This document shows, piece by piece, positions 7,962 to 16,840 of a stretch of DNA of 64,000 nucleotides (its first letter is position 1; each line of letters opens with the position of its first letter). The stretch is from contig DATBFG010000048.1 in NCBI GenBank assembly GCA_036558645.1, positions 1-64,000 of the forward strand, given 5' to 3'. The notes beneath the pieces are model-generated. The model ran no database searches. It was given only the letters and a program-made list of their open reading frames with translations, and was not told the origin of the DNA. The DNA is from DATBFG01 sp036558645 (GTDB lineage Bacteria; Acidobacteriota; Terriglobia; Terriglobales; Acidobacteriaceae). Position numbers and translations under genes: made by a program.

Positions 7962-9329
7962 ATGAGGAAAACCGCAGTCACTCTCCCCAAGCTGTTCTTC
8001 TACGTGACGGCAGTATTGATTTTTGGAATTGCCGTGACAGCCGGGGCGCAGAATAACAAAATTCCAGCCTACAATACGGTGCCGATCCGCAGTGCGCAGG
8101 CTCCGTTAAGCCACGACTTGCTTGATTTCCCCTCCATCATCATCGGCCCCAATGTAAATATGACTAACAAGAGCGGGCCGCAGAGTGAAACTAGCGTGGC
8201 AGTTGATCCAACCGATCCCAACCACATTATCGCCGGCGTCAATGATCTGACGGATACAGCCGCAATGTATGAGTCAACCGACGGTGGCCAAACATTCGTG
8301 AAGACGAATTTTCATCCCACTTCGTTCTGTTACGACACTTGGGCCGCATTCAACGCGAACGGCGACGCGTTCTTCTCTTACGAGTGTTCTGACCAGCGGA
8401 TTGCATACCGTAAGGTTGGGCAGACCTCATGGACGGAGATCAAGATGACCATGGCCGGTGGCTTTCCAGACCGGGACATGGTCACGGTTGATAACTCGCC
8501 CAGCAGCCCCTTCTTCGGCAGCGTTTACATCGGATACGACGACAACGGCTCCGGCAACGCGCCCTTTGTGCTCTTTTCGCGTGACGGATTCAGCAACTGG
8601 CAAAGAAGCGCCCGAGTCGCAGGTGGCAACCCCACAATCGGCGTAAACGTATCGACAGGACCAGACGGTTCGGTTTATGCGACGTGGGAAGACTACAGCG
8701 GCAAGAAGGTCTGGATCGCGAAATCGACCGACGGCGGCGCGACATTTGGCACAGCTCACATCGTGACCAATTACCGCATTAACACCACGACCTTCTTTAT
8801 TGGCATCCCTCCACAGAACAGTCGCGGCATCGTTCCATTCCCGATGAGTGCCACGGCGATCAGCGGCCCAAACGCTGGCCGTGTGTATGTGAGCTACACA
8901 GACAAGGATACCTCAGGCAACAACACAAATATTTACGTACGGTTCTCTGATGATGGAGGTACGACGTGGTCGGCTGAAGCAAAGGTCAACGATGACACGA
9001 ACCATGCCTACCATTTGCACCATGCTATTGCCGTGGCACCCAATGGAACCGTAGGCGTCTCGTTTTATGACACTCGCAACGATCCTGCAAACGTCAAGAC
9101 CAACCGCGTGCTTTCGATTTCGACCGACGGCGGCACAACCTGGAAGAAGAACAAGAAGATCACCACCGCTACTTCGGATGAAACCGCGCCCGGAACGGAC
9201 CAGGGCAATCAGTACGGCGATTACCAGGGTATGGGAGCGAGCAGTGTGAACAGCTTCCTGTTCTCATGGACGGATTCCCGCGCTGGCAACAAGAACGAAG
9301 ATATGTATGGAGGCAGCATTACTCCGTAG
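7962..9329 (+). CDS. Secreted sialidase-like BNR/Asp-box propeller protein
   Basis: GGAAGGAG 11 bases before ATG 7962 supports the start. The protein has 455 residues, with a signal peptide (FFYVTAVLIFGIAVTAGAQ). It carries several Asp boxes, the SxDxGxTW motif of sialidase-type propellers: ESTDGGQTF, KSTDGGATF, FSDDGGTTW and SISTDGGTTW. The early motif ETSVAVDPTDPNHIIAGVND is typical of exo-alpha-sialidase-like proteins of soil bacteria. The Arg triad and Tyr-Glu pair of true sialidases cannot be assigned, so the protein may only bind surfaces or sugars. It is complete and ends 34 bases before a strong intrinsic terminator, so it is probably transcribed alone. Confidence 0.85.
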   Translation: MRKTAVTLPKLFFYVTAVLIFGIAVTAGAQNNKIPAYNTVPIRSAQAPLSHDLLDFPSIIIGPNVNMTNKSGPQSETSVAVDPTDPNHIIAGVNDLTDTAAMYESTDGGQTFVKTNFHPTSFCYDTWAAFNANGDAFFSYECSDQRIAYRKVGQTSWTEIKMTMAGGFPDRDMVTVDNSPSSPFFGSVYIGYDDNGSGNAPFVLFSRDGFSNWQRSARVAGGNPTIGVNVSTGPDGSVYATWEDYSGKKVWIAKSTDGGATFGTAHIVTNYRINTTTFFIGIPPQNSRGIVPFPMSATAISGPNAGRVYVSYTDKDTSGNNTNIYVRFSDDGGTTWSAEAKVNDDTNHAYHLHHAIAVAPNGTVGVSFYDTRNDPANVKTNRVLSISTDGGTTWKKNKKITTATSDETAPGTDQGNQYGDYQGMGASSVNSFLFSWTDSRAGNKNEDMYGGSITP

Positions 9330-9363
9330 TGTCCAGCCAACTGGAAAGACAAAGGCATGAAAA

Positions 9364-9397
9364 AAGCCCCGTTCTGCTCAAGCGGGGCTTTCCTTTT
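9364..9397 (+). terminator. Rho-independent terminator after the BNR gene
   Basis: AAAGCCCCG and CGGGGCTTT form a perfect 9-bp stem around an 11-base loop, with A-rich sequence before and TTCCTTTT after. It lies 34 bases after the stop codon at 9329. Confidence 0.85.
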
Positions 9398-9852
9398 CAG
9401 GCTCATATTCCGGCATGGGCCATTCTCACTCCAGGGGGAGTGATTCTATCCGCGCACAGTATCTCTCGGATCGACACATGTCAATGGGGTAAACATTGGC
9501 CTCAGCACCACGCAACGAAGGCCGTTGCTGTCCGTCGGTGTTGCAGTCAGATGGGATGAGAAGGCCGGTCTCCGGACGGGATGCGGTGTACGCTCCCAAG
9601 TTATCGACGTGCTCGAAGCACAAGAGATAAAAGAGACCGGCAATGAAAAAGGTTAGCACCGTAGCAGCAGCTCAAACGAAGCTATTTTCATTGAGCATTT
9701 CTCTGGTCCACCGGTTGTCACGGCATGTGAGCAAGAATCCCTGCTCACGATAGGTTTCATACGTCCAGGTTCGAACGGTATTCGCAATGGACTGCGCTGG
9801 TTGTTGTAATCACGTTAACCGCCGGGCGAACGGCACTAATTGAAGATGCAAA
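9398..9852. other. Intergenic stretch with a possible small decayed membrane ORF
   Basis: The only suggestive frame is on the minus strand, 9659-9426: a hydrophobic stretch (LTFFIAGLFYLLCFEH) followed by polar sequence. It lacks a good start, and an upstream ATG (MKIASFELLL) is in another frame. It may be the remains of a small secreted protein; evidence is weak. Confidence 0.25.
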
Positions 9853-10944
9853 TCACCGAGTCTGGGCGGCCAAAATCATCTTCAGAATTTCTCCCATTTT
9901 TGGGGTGCTCACAATCGTATGTTCCGCTGCCGCTACAACGCTCTTAGGATCCTTTTGCGGGGGATCATTGTCGACTCGATTCACGATCACCAGATGCAAT
10001 GAGGGAATGACCATTACGAGGTGCACGCCTGCGCCGCTTGCCGCATAAGTCCCGGCCGGAAACCCTTGGCCATAGAGATGTACTCCTTTGTATTCGAGCC
10101 ACCAGAGATTTTCATAACCGCCCGCATCTACATCGTGCCAGCGGATCATTTCCTCCGCGTGCATATTCTTTTCGACCCATGCCTCAGGGACGATCTGCTT
10201 TTTTTCCCAGCGTCCTTTCTGCAAATACAACAATCCGAAACGCGCTAGATCGCGGGCCGTGATTTCGAAATGATAGGCGCGGTGCTTGGAAATTGGGCCT
10301 TCAATGTAGTAGACGTCTTCGGGTTTGAAATCCTGCATTCCGATTGGAATCGCGATTCGCCGATAAAACGCTTCTCCGATACTAAGCCCAGTCTTCTTTT
10401 CCAGAATTGTGCCTAGCACATTGAAATCCCAGTTGTTGTAGTACCAAAAAGATCCCGGCTGGTGGCTTCCACGTTCGGGCCGAATTTTGATCATGTATTG
10501 ACTTTCGAAATCGACGGGATGGTAAACACCTGAGCGCGCCTGCAACAGGTCTACGATTCGAGCCTGTTTTTCTTCTTTGGTCAGAGAAGGCGGGTTGTCG
10601 TCAATTGCGAGCTGGGCCAAGGTATCGTTCAGATCGATTAGGCCTTCCGACGAATAGATTCCATAGAGCGAGCTTATGAGACTCTTACGGACCGAATAGG
10701 AACTGACCTTTTGTTCAACATTCCCCATTTCATCAACCACGACACCATCTTCCACGACCATGAGAGCCGACGACCCCGATGACTTGGCAAGGTCGAAAGC
10801 TGCCTTCAATTTCTCGCGGGACCAGCCATGTTTGACGGGGTCCTTCATGATTTTCCACGTGGATTTTGGATATTCCGCCGCGTGCAGAGGGCACAGCAGA
10901 ACAGAGAGGAAGGAGTACGCCAACACCCGATTCCATCTAGACAC
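9853..10944 (-). CDS. Secreted serine hydrolase, class C beta-lactamase fold
   Basis: GTG 10944 has GGGGAGG just upstream and opens directly into a signal peptide (RVLAYSFLSVLLCPLHAAE); an earlier GTG at 10998 has no ribosome binding site. The protein has 363 residues from this start. The family triad is visible: the SxxK motif as SVRK in SYSVRKSLISSLYG, the YxN motif as YNN in FWYYNNWDFNVLG, and a Gly-rich third strand near YAASGAGVHLVMVIP, where the usual (H/K)xG is not obvious. By family it acts in the periplasm as an esterase, peptidase or penicillin-binding-type enzyme; resistance to beta-lactams is not implied. It lies between secreted repeat proteins, with 104 bases to the GloVer gene upstream on the same strand. 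Confidence 0.88.
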   Translation of the reverse strand: MSRWNRVLAYSFLSVLLCPLHAAEYPKSTWKIMKDPVKHGWSREKLKAAFDLAKSSGSSALMVVEDGVVVDEMGNVEQKVSSYSVRKSLISSLYGIYSSEGLIDLNDTLAQLAIDDNPPSLTKEEKQARIVDLLQARSGVYHPVDFESQYMIKIRPERGSHQPGSFWYYNNWDFNVLGTILEKKTGLSIGEAFYRRIAIPIGMQDFKPEDVYYIEGPISKHRAYHFEITARDLARFGLLYLQKGRWEKKQIVPEAWVEKNMHAEEMIRWHDVDAGGYENLWWLEYKGVHLYGQGFPAGTYAASGAGVHLVMVIPSLHLVIVNRVDNDPPQKDPKSVVAAAEHTIVSTPKMGEILKMILAAQTR

Positions 10945-11048
10945 TGATCCTCCCCGTTGAGCTGGAACACCTTCTCTCGCTCGATGACGTTGGGTCACGG
11001 TTGCGTTTTCGGAGCGAAGCTGGCGTTGGAACAGTTTGAATTCCGTCG

Positions 11049-12329
11049 TTAATTCAAACTAACTGCGAAAACCGTGCCCAGTTGAATATCGCCTCCTTGG
11101 TAGGTTACGCCCACAATTTGGTTCCCTAGAAAGGCGAGGCCAAACCACGGCTGTGCTCCGTCGCCGGAGAGGCCTGTGAAGGTATGCAGAACGCGCTCGG
11201 TCGCCGGGCCTCCTTGGACCGCCGGAGCAAGCTCAAAAAGCGTCCCCCACGAGTCGTTTCCCGCGTTTCCTCCATAGCGCGTCGTGCCGTAGATGTTCCC
11301 GGAACGGTCGATGATAAGATCGGATTGAGGGTCTGACCCATCGCCATCATAGCTGGGGAAGGTATGCAGAACCGTCTCCTTCCATTCGTCTCCCACCTGT
11401 GCTGGCGGTGAGAGGCGGTAAAGGACGCCTTCGTTCCATGTTCCGCCGTAGAAAGTTGTCCCATAAAGATTTCCCGCCTGATTGAATACGACCCCGTTTG
11501 GGTAAGACCCATCAATGCCGGTAAAGTGATGGAGAATCGAAATAGCCCAGTCCCCTCCGGGTTGAACTGGTCGGGCAAGTTCAAACACTGTACCTTTCTC
11601 GTATCCCCCGCAGCTTGTCGTCGTTCCATAAAGATTACCGGCGGCATCAGTGACTAGCTTTTCAATAGAAGGTTCACACCCGTCGTGGCCTCCGGTGAAC
11701 TCATGGAGCACCTGAATTCTCCAGCCGTCACTCTTCCGGCGCAAAGCAAACACAGTGCCTTGATTTATGTGTCGGTTGAAGCTAATGTCGGTTCCATATA
11801 AAGTGCCGCCGGAGAGGAGAAGACCAGTAGGCTCCCAGCCGTCATGGCCACCGGTGAACGTGTACAGCACTTGAAAATTCCATATTCCGCCCTGTTGCGT
11901 GGGAGGAGAGAGCTCAAACACCGTCCCACAACCGATTTCGTTACATTTCCGATCAATGATGCCGCCCGCAGTCGCCGTGCCGTAGATGTTGCCACTAGTG
12001 TCTATAGCTAGACTCCCGATGGGAAACGATCCGTCGGCGAGACCGGTAAAGCTGTACAAAATCGTCTCTGTCCAGTCTCCTCCTTCTTGAGTTGGAGGCG
12101 TAAGTTCATAAACCGTGCCCGCCCCGTAAACTCCACCCTGCTCCGTAGTATCAAAAATGTTTCCACTGGCGTCCACAATTGGTCCACCAGAGGGGACCGA
12201 CCCATCCGGAGTTCCCTGAAAGCTGTGAAGAATAGCCTCCGTCTGAGCCGCCGCCAATTGGCAGATCATCAGAGCTGCTAAAAGGTGGATGAAAAGAGAG
12301 AGACGAGAAACTGCTCGCAGCACCGCCAT
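11049..12329 (-). CDS. Second secreted GloVer-repeat protein
   Basis: AAGGAGA seven bases before ATG 12329 sets the start, removing 27 residues from the longest frame. The signal peptide is LSLFIHLLAALMICQLAAAQ. The 426-residue protein has seven repeats of 50-60 residues (LHSFTGxxDGxxP, GNLYGTTxxGG, GTVFELxPP), each with a longer loop (PPTQEGGDW) than in the GloVer gene at 6404. Seven repeats again fit one seven-bladed propeller. Cys pairs in two repeats (KCNEIGCG; GCEPS with TSCGG) may form disulfides. The two GloVer proteins are clearly separate paralogues and not a recent duplication, since repeat length and linkers differ. Confidence 0.87.
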   Translation of the reverse strand: MAVLRAVSRLSLFIHLLAALMICQLAAAQTEAILHSFQGTPDGSVPSGGPIVDASGNIFDTTEQGGVYGAGTVYELTPPTQEGGDWTETILYSFTGLADGSFPIGSLAIDTSGNIYGTATAGGIIDRKCNEIGCGTVFELSPPTQQGGIWNFQVLYTFTGGHDGWEPTGLLLSGGTLYGTDISFNRHINQGTVFALRRKSDGWRIQVLHEFTGGHDGCEPSIEKLVTDAAGNLYGTTTSCGGYEKGTVFELARPVQPGGDWAISILHHFTGIDGSYPNGVVFNQAGNLYGTTFYGGTWNEGVLYRLSPPAQVGDEWKETVLHTFPSYDGDGSDPQSDLIIDRSGNIYGTTRYGGNAGNDSWGTLFELAPAVQGGPATERVLHTFTGLSGDGAQPWFGLAFLGNQIVGVTYQGGDIQLGTVFAVSLN

Positions 12330-12588
12330 GCGAATGTCTCCTTGTGGCGATAACATCCAAGACAGAGAACCGGTCAAGCTAGATAGGCCGGGGCGGAAGA
12401 GCAACGTCAAGAACGGGGGAGATGTAACAAGTTTGCGGGGGGAACTTTATGTTTTTTGGCAACGCTAGTCAATCCAAATGCACAACAAAAAGGTAAAGTT
12501 TTGTAATGCGTTTTCTTACCTGACCTCATGCGATTATGTTTGATCACAGGCTACCCAGTCTCTGGATTCTCGGACACTGACTGAACTC

Positions 12589-12607
12589 AACATCGGCATA
12601 GCACTCA
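12589..12607 (-). repeat. Dispersed intergenic motif, copy 3 (inverted)
   Basis: AACATCGGCATAGCACTCA, related to the inverted copies at 34946 and 35572 (both carry AACATC before the core). Its last 10 bases are the exact complement of the start of copy 4. Confidence 0.4.
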
Positions 12608-12639
12608 CCCGCTCTTCCGATTGCGGCCAAGGCAGTCGA

Positions 12640-12670
12640 TGAGTGCTATCGCCTGTTTTCGACAGTTAAC
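12640..12670 (+). repeat. Dispersed intergenic motif, copy 4
   Basis: Starts TGAGTGCTATCGCCTG and ends CGACAGTTAAC. It matches 28 of 31 bases with the copy at 13784-13814. Confidence 0.6.
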
Positions 12671-12691
12671 CGTTTCCTTTACGATAGCGGC

Positions 12692-12955
12692 ATGGAAGAG
12701 AAGAAGACCTATAGTATCAGCGTTCGTCTGAGGCGAACCACGTTCGAATACGCATTCGTGTCAGTTCCCGTGGATGAACGCATTTGGGAAAGCATCCAGA
12801 TGCCCCTAAGAAAAGCCGTATTAATGGCGCGAGAGTCATGGAGATTGCAAAGGAAATGGAAAGCGATCCGACTGTGCTTTGGGCGCGAGAAAGGCAGTTA
12901 ATGGCGTTGGCCTCCGTCCAAAGGCCACGCTGCTTAGCTGCGCGAAGGCGCGATA
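12692..12955 (+). pseudogene. Small cytosolic protein gene, probably frameshifted
   Basis: The first frame gives MEEKKTYSISVRLRRTTFEY then AFVSVPVDERIW and loses protein character. A second frame takes over near 12785 with PKKSRINGARVMEIAKEMESD and PTVLWARE. Joined, the two halves resemble a known layout of short acidobacterial proteins (an SVRLRR-type strand pair, then a helix, then a VxW strand), although I cannot name a family. A one-base change near 12785 would unite them. The C-terminal limit is uncertain. If the sequence is right the gene is broken; if not, a protein of about 75-85 residues is encoded. Confidence 0.4.
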
Positions 12956-12987
12956 ATGTTAGGGCTAAGCTAGGCAGCCAAGCAGCA

Positions 12988-13377
12988 TCAAGCTGTTGCG
13001 CGTCGCAGATACTCCCGAATGACCGCTCGAAGAGCTTCGAGCGTGAGCACCTCTGAAAACTCTTGTTCCAGCTCTTGCGCAATGCGCGCTTCCTTTTCGA
13101 TGAGCCACTGCGATTTAGCCTCGATAATTTTGACGCGCAATTCGACCAAGAATTCCTTCCCGGGCGGATAGTCCAACAGAAAAGCTTCCGTCGAAAGCCC
13201 TAGCAATTGGCCGTGAACCTGAAGGCGGTCCGGTCCGAGCCAGAACTCGTCGTCAATCGATAAGGCCGGATTTCTCGCGTGCGCATCCACAATGTCGCAC
13301 TCAGCGAAATAACCGTCGTTGAAGTTAACCTTGCACTTCAAGTATCCGTCGTATTGGTCGAGCATTTGTCGTCGCAT
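12988..13377 (-). CDS. Hypothetical protein
   Basis: About 130 residues from ATG 13377; a longer frame to TTG 13428 is possible and neither start has a strong ribosome binding site. The sequence looks like a real soluble protein: strands DGYLKCKVNFNDGYFAECDI and DRLQVHGQLLGLSTEAFLLD, then a long charged C-terminal helix (ELRVKIIEAKSQWLIEKEAR into ELEQEFSEVLTLEALRAVI). No family was recognised. It is isolated, flanked by decayed DNA and repeats on both sides. The Glu/Lys-rich helix could mediate dimerisation, which is inference. Confidence 0.5.
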   Translation of the reverse strand: MRRQMLDQYDGYLKCKVNFNDGYFAECDIVDAHARNPALSIDDEFWLGPDRLQVHGQLLGLSTEAFLLDYPPGKEFLVELRVKIIEAKSQWLIEKEARIAQELEQEFSEVLTLEALRAVIREYLRRATA

Positions 13378-13544
13378 CCTCTCGTTGACGTTATGGCAGA
13401 ACAGTGGGTAATGGGTCGATCGCTTCAAGAGCCCGCTTCGGCTAATGCAAATCAGTTAAAATCACGTTGTTGCTTTTCATGTGCTTACATGTACTACGAT
13501 TGCTGACCGTGCTCGGTTAAGTACTTCAATTGACGTTTTCAGGT

Positions 13545-13571
13545 GGATTCGAGTCCTACCTGAGGAGCCAT
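13545..13571 (+). repeat. tRNA(Asn)-like 3' end, copy A (att-like)
   Basis: GGATTCGAGTCCTACC is followed by TGAGGAGCCAT. It reads as the T-loop (TTCGAGT), T-stem (CCTAC), acceptor strand (CTGAGGA), discriminator G and CCA of a tRNA; tRNA(Asn) typically ends GAGGAGCCA. The 27 bases are identical to copy B at 24393. No tRNA body precedes it. Confidence 0.65.
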
Positions 13572-13783
13572 TTGTTTTGTTAGACTTCCATCTCCGACCA
13601 GAATTTCGTAGCAATTCGCCGCACATCCCTCTCTGGTGAAATTTCAAAGGACTGAGAGTAGGCTGCTGCTCAAAATTCGTTTCGAATCGACGAATAATCG
13701 GCGTGTGTCCTTGGCTTCCAGGGTTCGAAGCAGATTGGTTTCGTCGGCAGTCACACGGGCGGTGTCGCAAGAGGACGGGGTTT

Positions 13784-13814
13784 TGAGTGCTATCGCCTGA
13801 TTTCGTCAGTTGAC
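13784..13814 (+). repeat. Dispersed intergenic motif, copy 5
   Basis: Begins TGAGTGCTATCGCCTG and ends CGTCAGTTGAC; 28 of 31 bases match copy 4 at 12640-12670. Confidence 0.6.
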
Positions 13815-13832
13815 GAAGTTGAATTGCGACAG

Positions 13833-13850
13833 TTGACGACGAGTCGTCAA
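13833..13850 (+). other. Perfect 8-bp hairpin / operator-like palindrome
   Basis: TTGACGAC, a 2-base centre, and GTCGTCAA. The half-site repeats the CAGTTGACGA of the adjacent motif copy (13807-13816), so three GTTGACGA-type elements sit within 45 bases. It could be a regulator binding site; no T-run follows, so it is not a terminator. Confidence 0.4.
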
Positions 13851-13967
13851 CAGGCAGGCTTTGTCGCATGTGGATTCGACGGTCAACCTACTTGTCACTC
13901 AGCCTTTATCTCTGCTTCCCAGCTTCTTTGATCGGTGCAAGTTGCTTCCCGAGGCCACAATTCTGAC

Positions 13968-13996
13968 TTGACCAGTCTGGGAAGTTGAAGCATACT
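13968..13996 (+). promoter_or_regulatory. Possible promoter for the FG-GAP gene
   Basis: TTGACC (13968-13973), 17 bases, CATACT (13991-13996). The -35 box is good and the -10 box only fair. It lies about 65 bases upstream of ATG 14062. Confidence 0.3.
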
Positions 13997-14061
13997 TCCG
14001 CTACGCAACTCCCCCCTTTACCTGTGCAGCACTCATGAAGTCGCTTTCGAGAGTGGAACCA

Positions 14062-16205
14062 ATGCCAAAGCTCAGAATCCTGCTCCTGGTCCTCTCCATC
14101 GGCTGTTTTATGAATGTAATGAATGCGGAGTCAGCTTTGTTCTTTGAGGCGCCGCAGTACGCTACCCCCCGCTCCCCCCACTCCTTAACAGACGGCGATT
14201 TTAATCGCGATGGAAACGCGACCTGGTCATGGCAACCGATCACGATTTTGTAAGTGTATCGTTGGGAAATGGCGACGGGAGTTTCCAGCCGCCCCGGAGC
14301 TTTGCCGTCGGCACTTTTCCCAGCTCGGTGACGGTTGGCGATTTGAACGGGGATGGCAAAGAGGATCTCGCTGTTTCAAACTCCAATGTGGGTGGTGGGT
14401 TTACGATAAGCATTCTGCTCGGCAAGGGCGACGGCAGATTTGCGCCGCATATGGACTTCGCGAGCCCCGATGAGCCCGGAGACATTGCAATCGCGGACTT
14501 CAATGGTGATGGAAAGCAGGACCTCGCGGTGACCGCCGCCTCCTCGAACGCGGTCGGCATTTTTCTCGGCGACGGCACCGGCAGCTTCCCAACCTACACA
14601 GAGTTTGCCACTTGCAAGTTCGCGGGTTCGGTGGCTACTGCCGACCTGAACCATGACGGCAAATTGGACCTCGCACTGGCGGGCTCGCGGAACGCTTGCG
14701 TTTTACTCGGCAATGGCGATGGCACATTCAGAATGCATGTCGACTACCCTGCCGGCATCGCAGTGACCGGTATGAAAATTGCAGATTTCAACGGCGATGG
14801 TTTCCAGGACCTGGCAGTTGTGGATTCCAATCCAGGAGAAAGTGCCGGATCAGTGAGAGTCTTCCTTGGCAGAGGGGATGGAACCTTTCAGACTCGCAGA
14901 AACTTCCTTCTTCGTCGCTCGCCATTCGAAATTGCGGTGGCAGACTTTAACGGAGATGGTAAGCCGGATATGGCGGCCACAAACGGCGGCTCTGCGGTTA
15001 CCGTGCTTCTCGCGAACAGCAAGACTATTTTCCAGGAAAAGCCATTTGACTACGGGGTAGGGTTACTACCGTTGTCGCTGACCATTGCTGATTTTGACAG
15101 CGATGGCAAGCTGGACTTGGCTGTCGCAAACGCCAGCAGCAATACGGTAAGCATCTTGCACGGCAACGGTAACGGCACGTTCCAGGCGCGCTTAGACTAC
15201 GTTTCCGGCGAAGTTCCGGAGTCCGTAGCAGTTAGCGATTTCAACCAGGACGGCAACCAAGACCTTGTGACTGCCAATTTCGGCGAGAACACCGTGAGCG
15301 TTCTTCTGGGCAACGGGAACGGCAAGTTTTACGGGCGACAGTCTTTTTCAACCGGAGACTCCCCGCAGCAGATGGTGGAGGGCGACCTCAATGCCGATGG
15401 CAAGGCAGACGTTATAGTGGCAAATCGCGTCAGTGGTGTCAGTGTTCTTCTGGGCAAAGGAGACGGCACATTCGAGGCGCACAAGGACTATGCGACAGGA
15501 GAGTTTCCCGTTTCCCTGGTGCTCGGCGACTTCAACGGCGACGGGAAGTTGGATGCGGCCACGGTCAACAACGCTTCCCGAGACCTAAGCGTGCTGCTGG
15601 GCAATGGAGACGGGACCTTTCAACCACACAAAGACTACGCCGTTGGCGGGCCTCCAGTTTGGTTGGCGTCCGGAGACTTCAATAACGATGGCAAGCTGGA
15701 CTTGGCGACGACCGTTTCCTCGGACACAAGCGTAATTATTCTCTTAGGACGAGGCGACGGTACATTCCCAAACCATACCAATTACGACACTGGAAGTCGG
15801 CCGACGGTGGTGGTTGCAGCCGACCTTAACGGGGACGGAGAGCTCGATCTCGCAGTGGGCACCGATCGAGACAATCACGTCCACGTGCTTCTTGGCAATG
15901 GAGATGGAACGTTCCAGACGCACATCGACAGCGCAACAATTTTTCAACCCTTGGCTGTGAAGGAAGCAGACTTCAACGGCGATGGCAAACTTGATCTGGC
16001 TGTGGACACCAAAACAACAAATGCTCTGGGCATAATGCTGGGAAACGGAGACGGCACTTTCCAACGACCGATCCTCTTCGACCTTGGAGGTTCGCAACAG
16101 CCCATCGCAACGGGCGACTTCAACGGCGACGGAGCCACCGACCTGGCCGCGGCCAACGGCGGCGCTAGCACAGTGAGTGTTTTGTTGAACACAAACTCAC
16201 AGTAA
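14062..16205 (+). pseudogene. Secreted FG-GAP/VCBS repeat protein, split by a -1 frameshift
   Basis: ATG 14062 (or 14035) opens a signal peptide (LRILLLVLSIGCFMNVMNAES). The frame then enters the first FG-GAP repeat (DGDFNRDGN) and runs into a stop at 14253. The rest of that repeat (DLVMATDHDFVSVSLGNGDG) continues in the next frame from 14220 and stays open to 16205. Between AAC 14215-14217 and GAC 14220 there are two bases where a codon needs three, so one base is missing. The combined protein of about 714 residues has 14 repeats (pattern DFNGDGKxDLAV, VSVLLGNGDGTF), each with a calcium-binding DxNxDG loop. Fourteen repeats would make two seven-bladed propellers. Whether the shift is real or a sequencing error cannot be settled here. 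Confidence 0.75.
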
Positions 16206-16439
16206 CCGTTGATCAACGTAACAGAGGCTTGGCGCAACATCCCTATCTCTAACAATGTCGGCTCTGTCAAGCAGTCTTCGAGCACACGACGGCATGCACT
16301 CAGAGAAGAGCGCCATTTCGCTCTGGTAGATGGTTTTGCGCTTGCCAACCTGGGCCCGCTTGAATCATTTGGGTCAAGGACTCGGTCCGACCCAGCCATC
16401 TCTTCGATCACCTACTGCGATCATGATTACCTGTTCAAA

Positions 16440-16458
16440 CTCCCTGCCAAACAGGGAG
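16440..16458 (+). other. Short hairpin beside the IS110 remnant
   Basis: CTCCCTG, 5-base loop, CAGGGAG: a perfect 7-bp stem, 29 bases beyond the transposase stop codon (minus strand). It lacks a T-run. The rest of 16206-16486 shows no gene. Confidence 0.35.
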
Positions 16459-16486
16459 CGGGGTACCCAATCATTACATCGGTGAT

Positions 16487-16651
16487 TTACTTCACACCAT
16501 CGCGATTTCCGGGCTCTCCCGCGTGCGAACCGAAGTGTTTGAACTGCTCATAGTCCAAGCCTTGACGCCACATCCAGTACATATGCACCGCCAGTTTCCG
16601 CGTGATCGCCACTTTTGCGATCTTTCTCCCCTCCGCATGGCCAGGTGAAAG
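16487..16651 (-). mobile_element. IS110-family transposase, C-terminal remnant
   Basis: A minus-strand frame of about 54 codons, bounded by a TAA upstream (near 16652) and ending at TAA 16487-16489, reads GRKIAKVAITRKLAVHMYWM, then WRQGLDYEQFKHFGSHAGEP and GNRDGVK. This is the characteristic C-terminus of IS110/IS116/IS902-type transposases (KVAxxRKLAVxxYWMxR). About 300 residues including the DEDD catalytic domain are missing. It lies directly against the integrase remnant on the same strand, so a mobile element inserted here and then decayed. Confidence 0.7.
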
Positions 16652-16654
16652 AAC

Positions 16655-16840
16655 TTACTGCGCCACTGTGCTTGGCCATAGCGCTTTGTTCATTCGGATC
16701 GCAGTTGCTGCCGACCAGCCCATGATGCTAGCAACCACTGGGTAGAGGATCCCGCCTTCAAGTAGGCTCGTAACCGCAGTGTGACACATGTCATGAAATC
16801 TGAATTTGAAAGACGCTGACGTTGTGAGTCCGGGTTTCTT
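16655..16840 (-). pseudogene. Tyrosine recombinase (integrase) remnant, catalytically dead
   Basis: The minus-strand frame contains FKFRFHDMCHTAVTSLLEGG followed by ILYPVVASIMGWSAATAIRM. This is the core of a phage-type tyrosine recombinase, normally FHDLRHTxxTxLLExGxPxxxVxxxMGWS. The second catalytic Arg of the HxxR motif is Cys here, and the nucleophilic Tyr is lost because the frame ends MNKALWPSTVAQ instead of a KRYxH-type end. Upstream of about 16840 the frame stays open to 17032 but no longer resembles an integrase. With the tRNA-end repeats on either side, it is probably the decayed integrase of an integrated island. Confidence 0.65.

Larger units (their letters stand above)
12330..12691. 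other. Intergenic region with a pair of inverted motif copies
   Basis: No gene is seen in these 360 bases. The stretch carries two copies of the dispersed motif facing each other (12589-12607 and 12640-12670), which share a perfect 10-bp inverted repeat, ATAGCACTCA with TGAGTGCTAT. Confidence 0.5.
13378..14034. other. Intergenic region with tRNA-end repeat, motif copy and hairpin
   Basis: No gene is supported in these 650 bases. They hold the first tRNA-end repeat (13545), motif copy 5 (13784), a perfect hairpin (13833) and a possible promoter (13968), each listed separately. Confidence 0.5.

Noticed and set aside
13545..13571. A complete tRNA gene
   Set aside because: Only the T-loop to CCA part is present; no D-arm or anticodon arm can be folded upstream, here or at 24393 or 36516.
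15944..16411. Minus-strand open frame across the end of the FG-GAP gene
   Set aside because: It is the complement of regular FG-GAP repeats; its amino-acid pattern mirrors the repeat and has no independent support.
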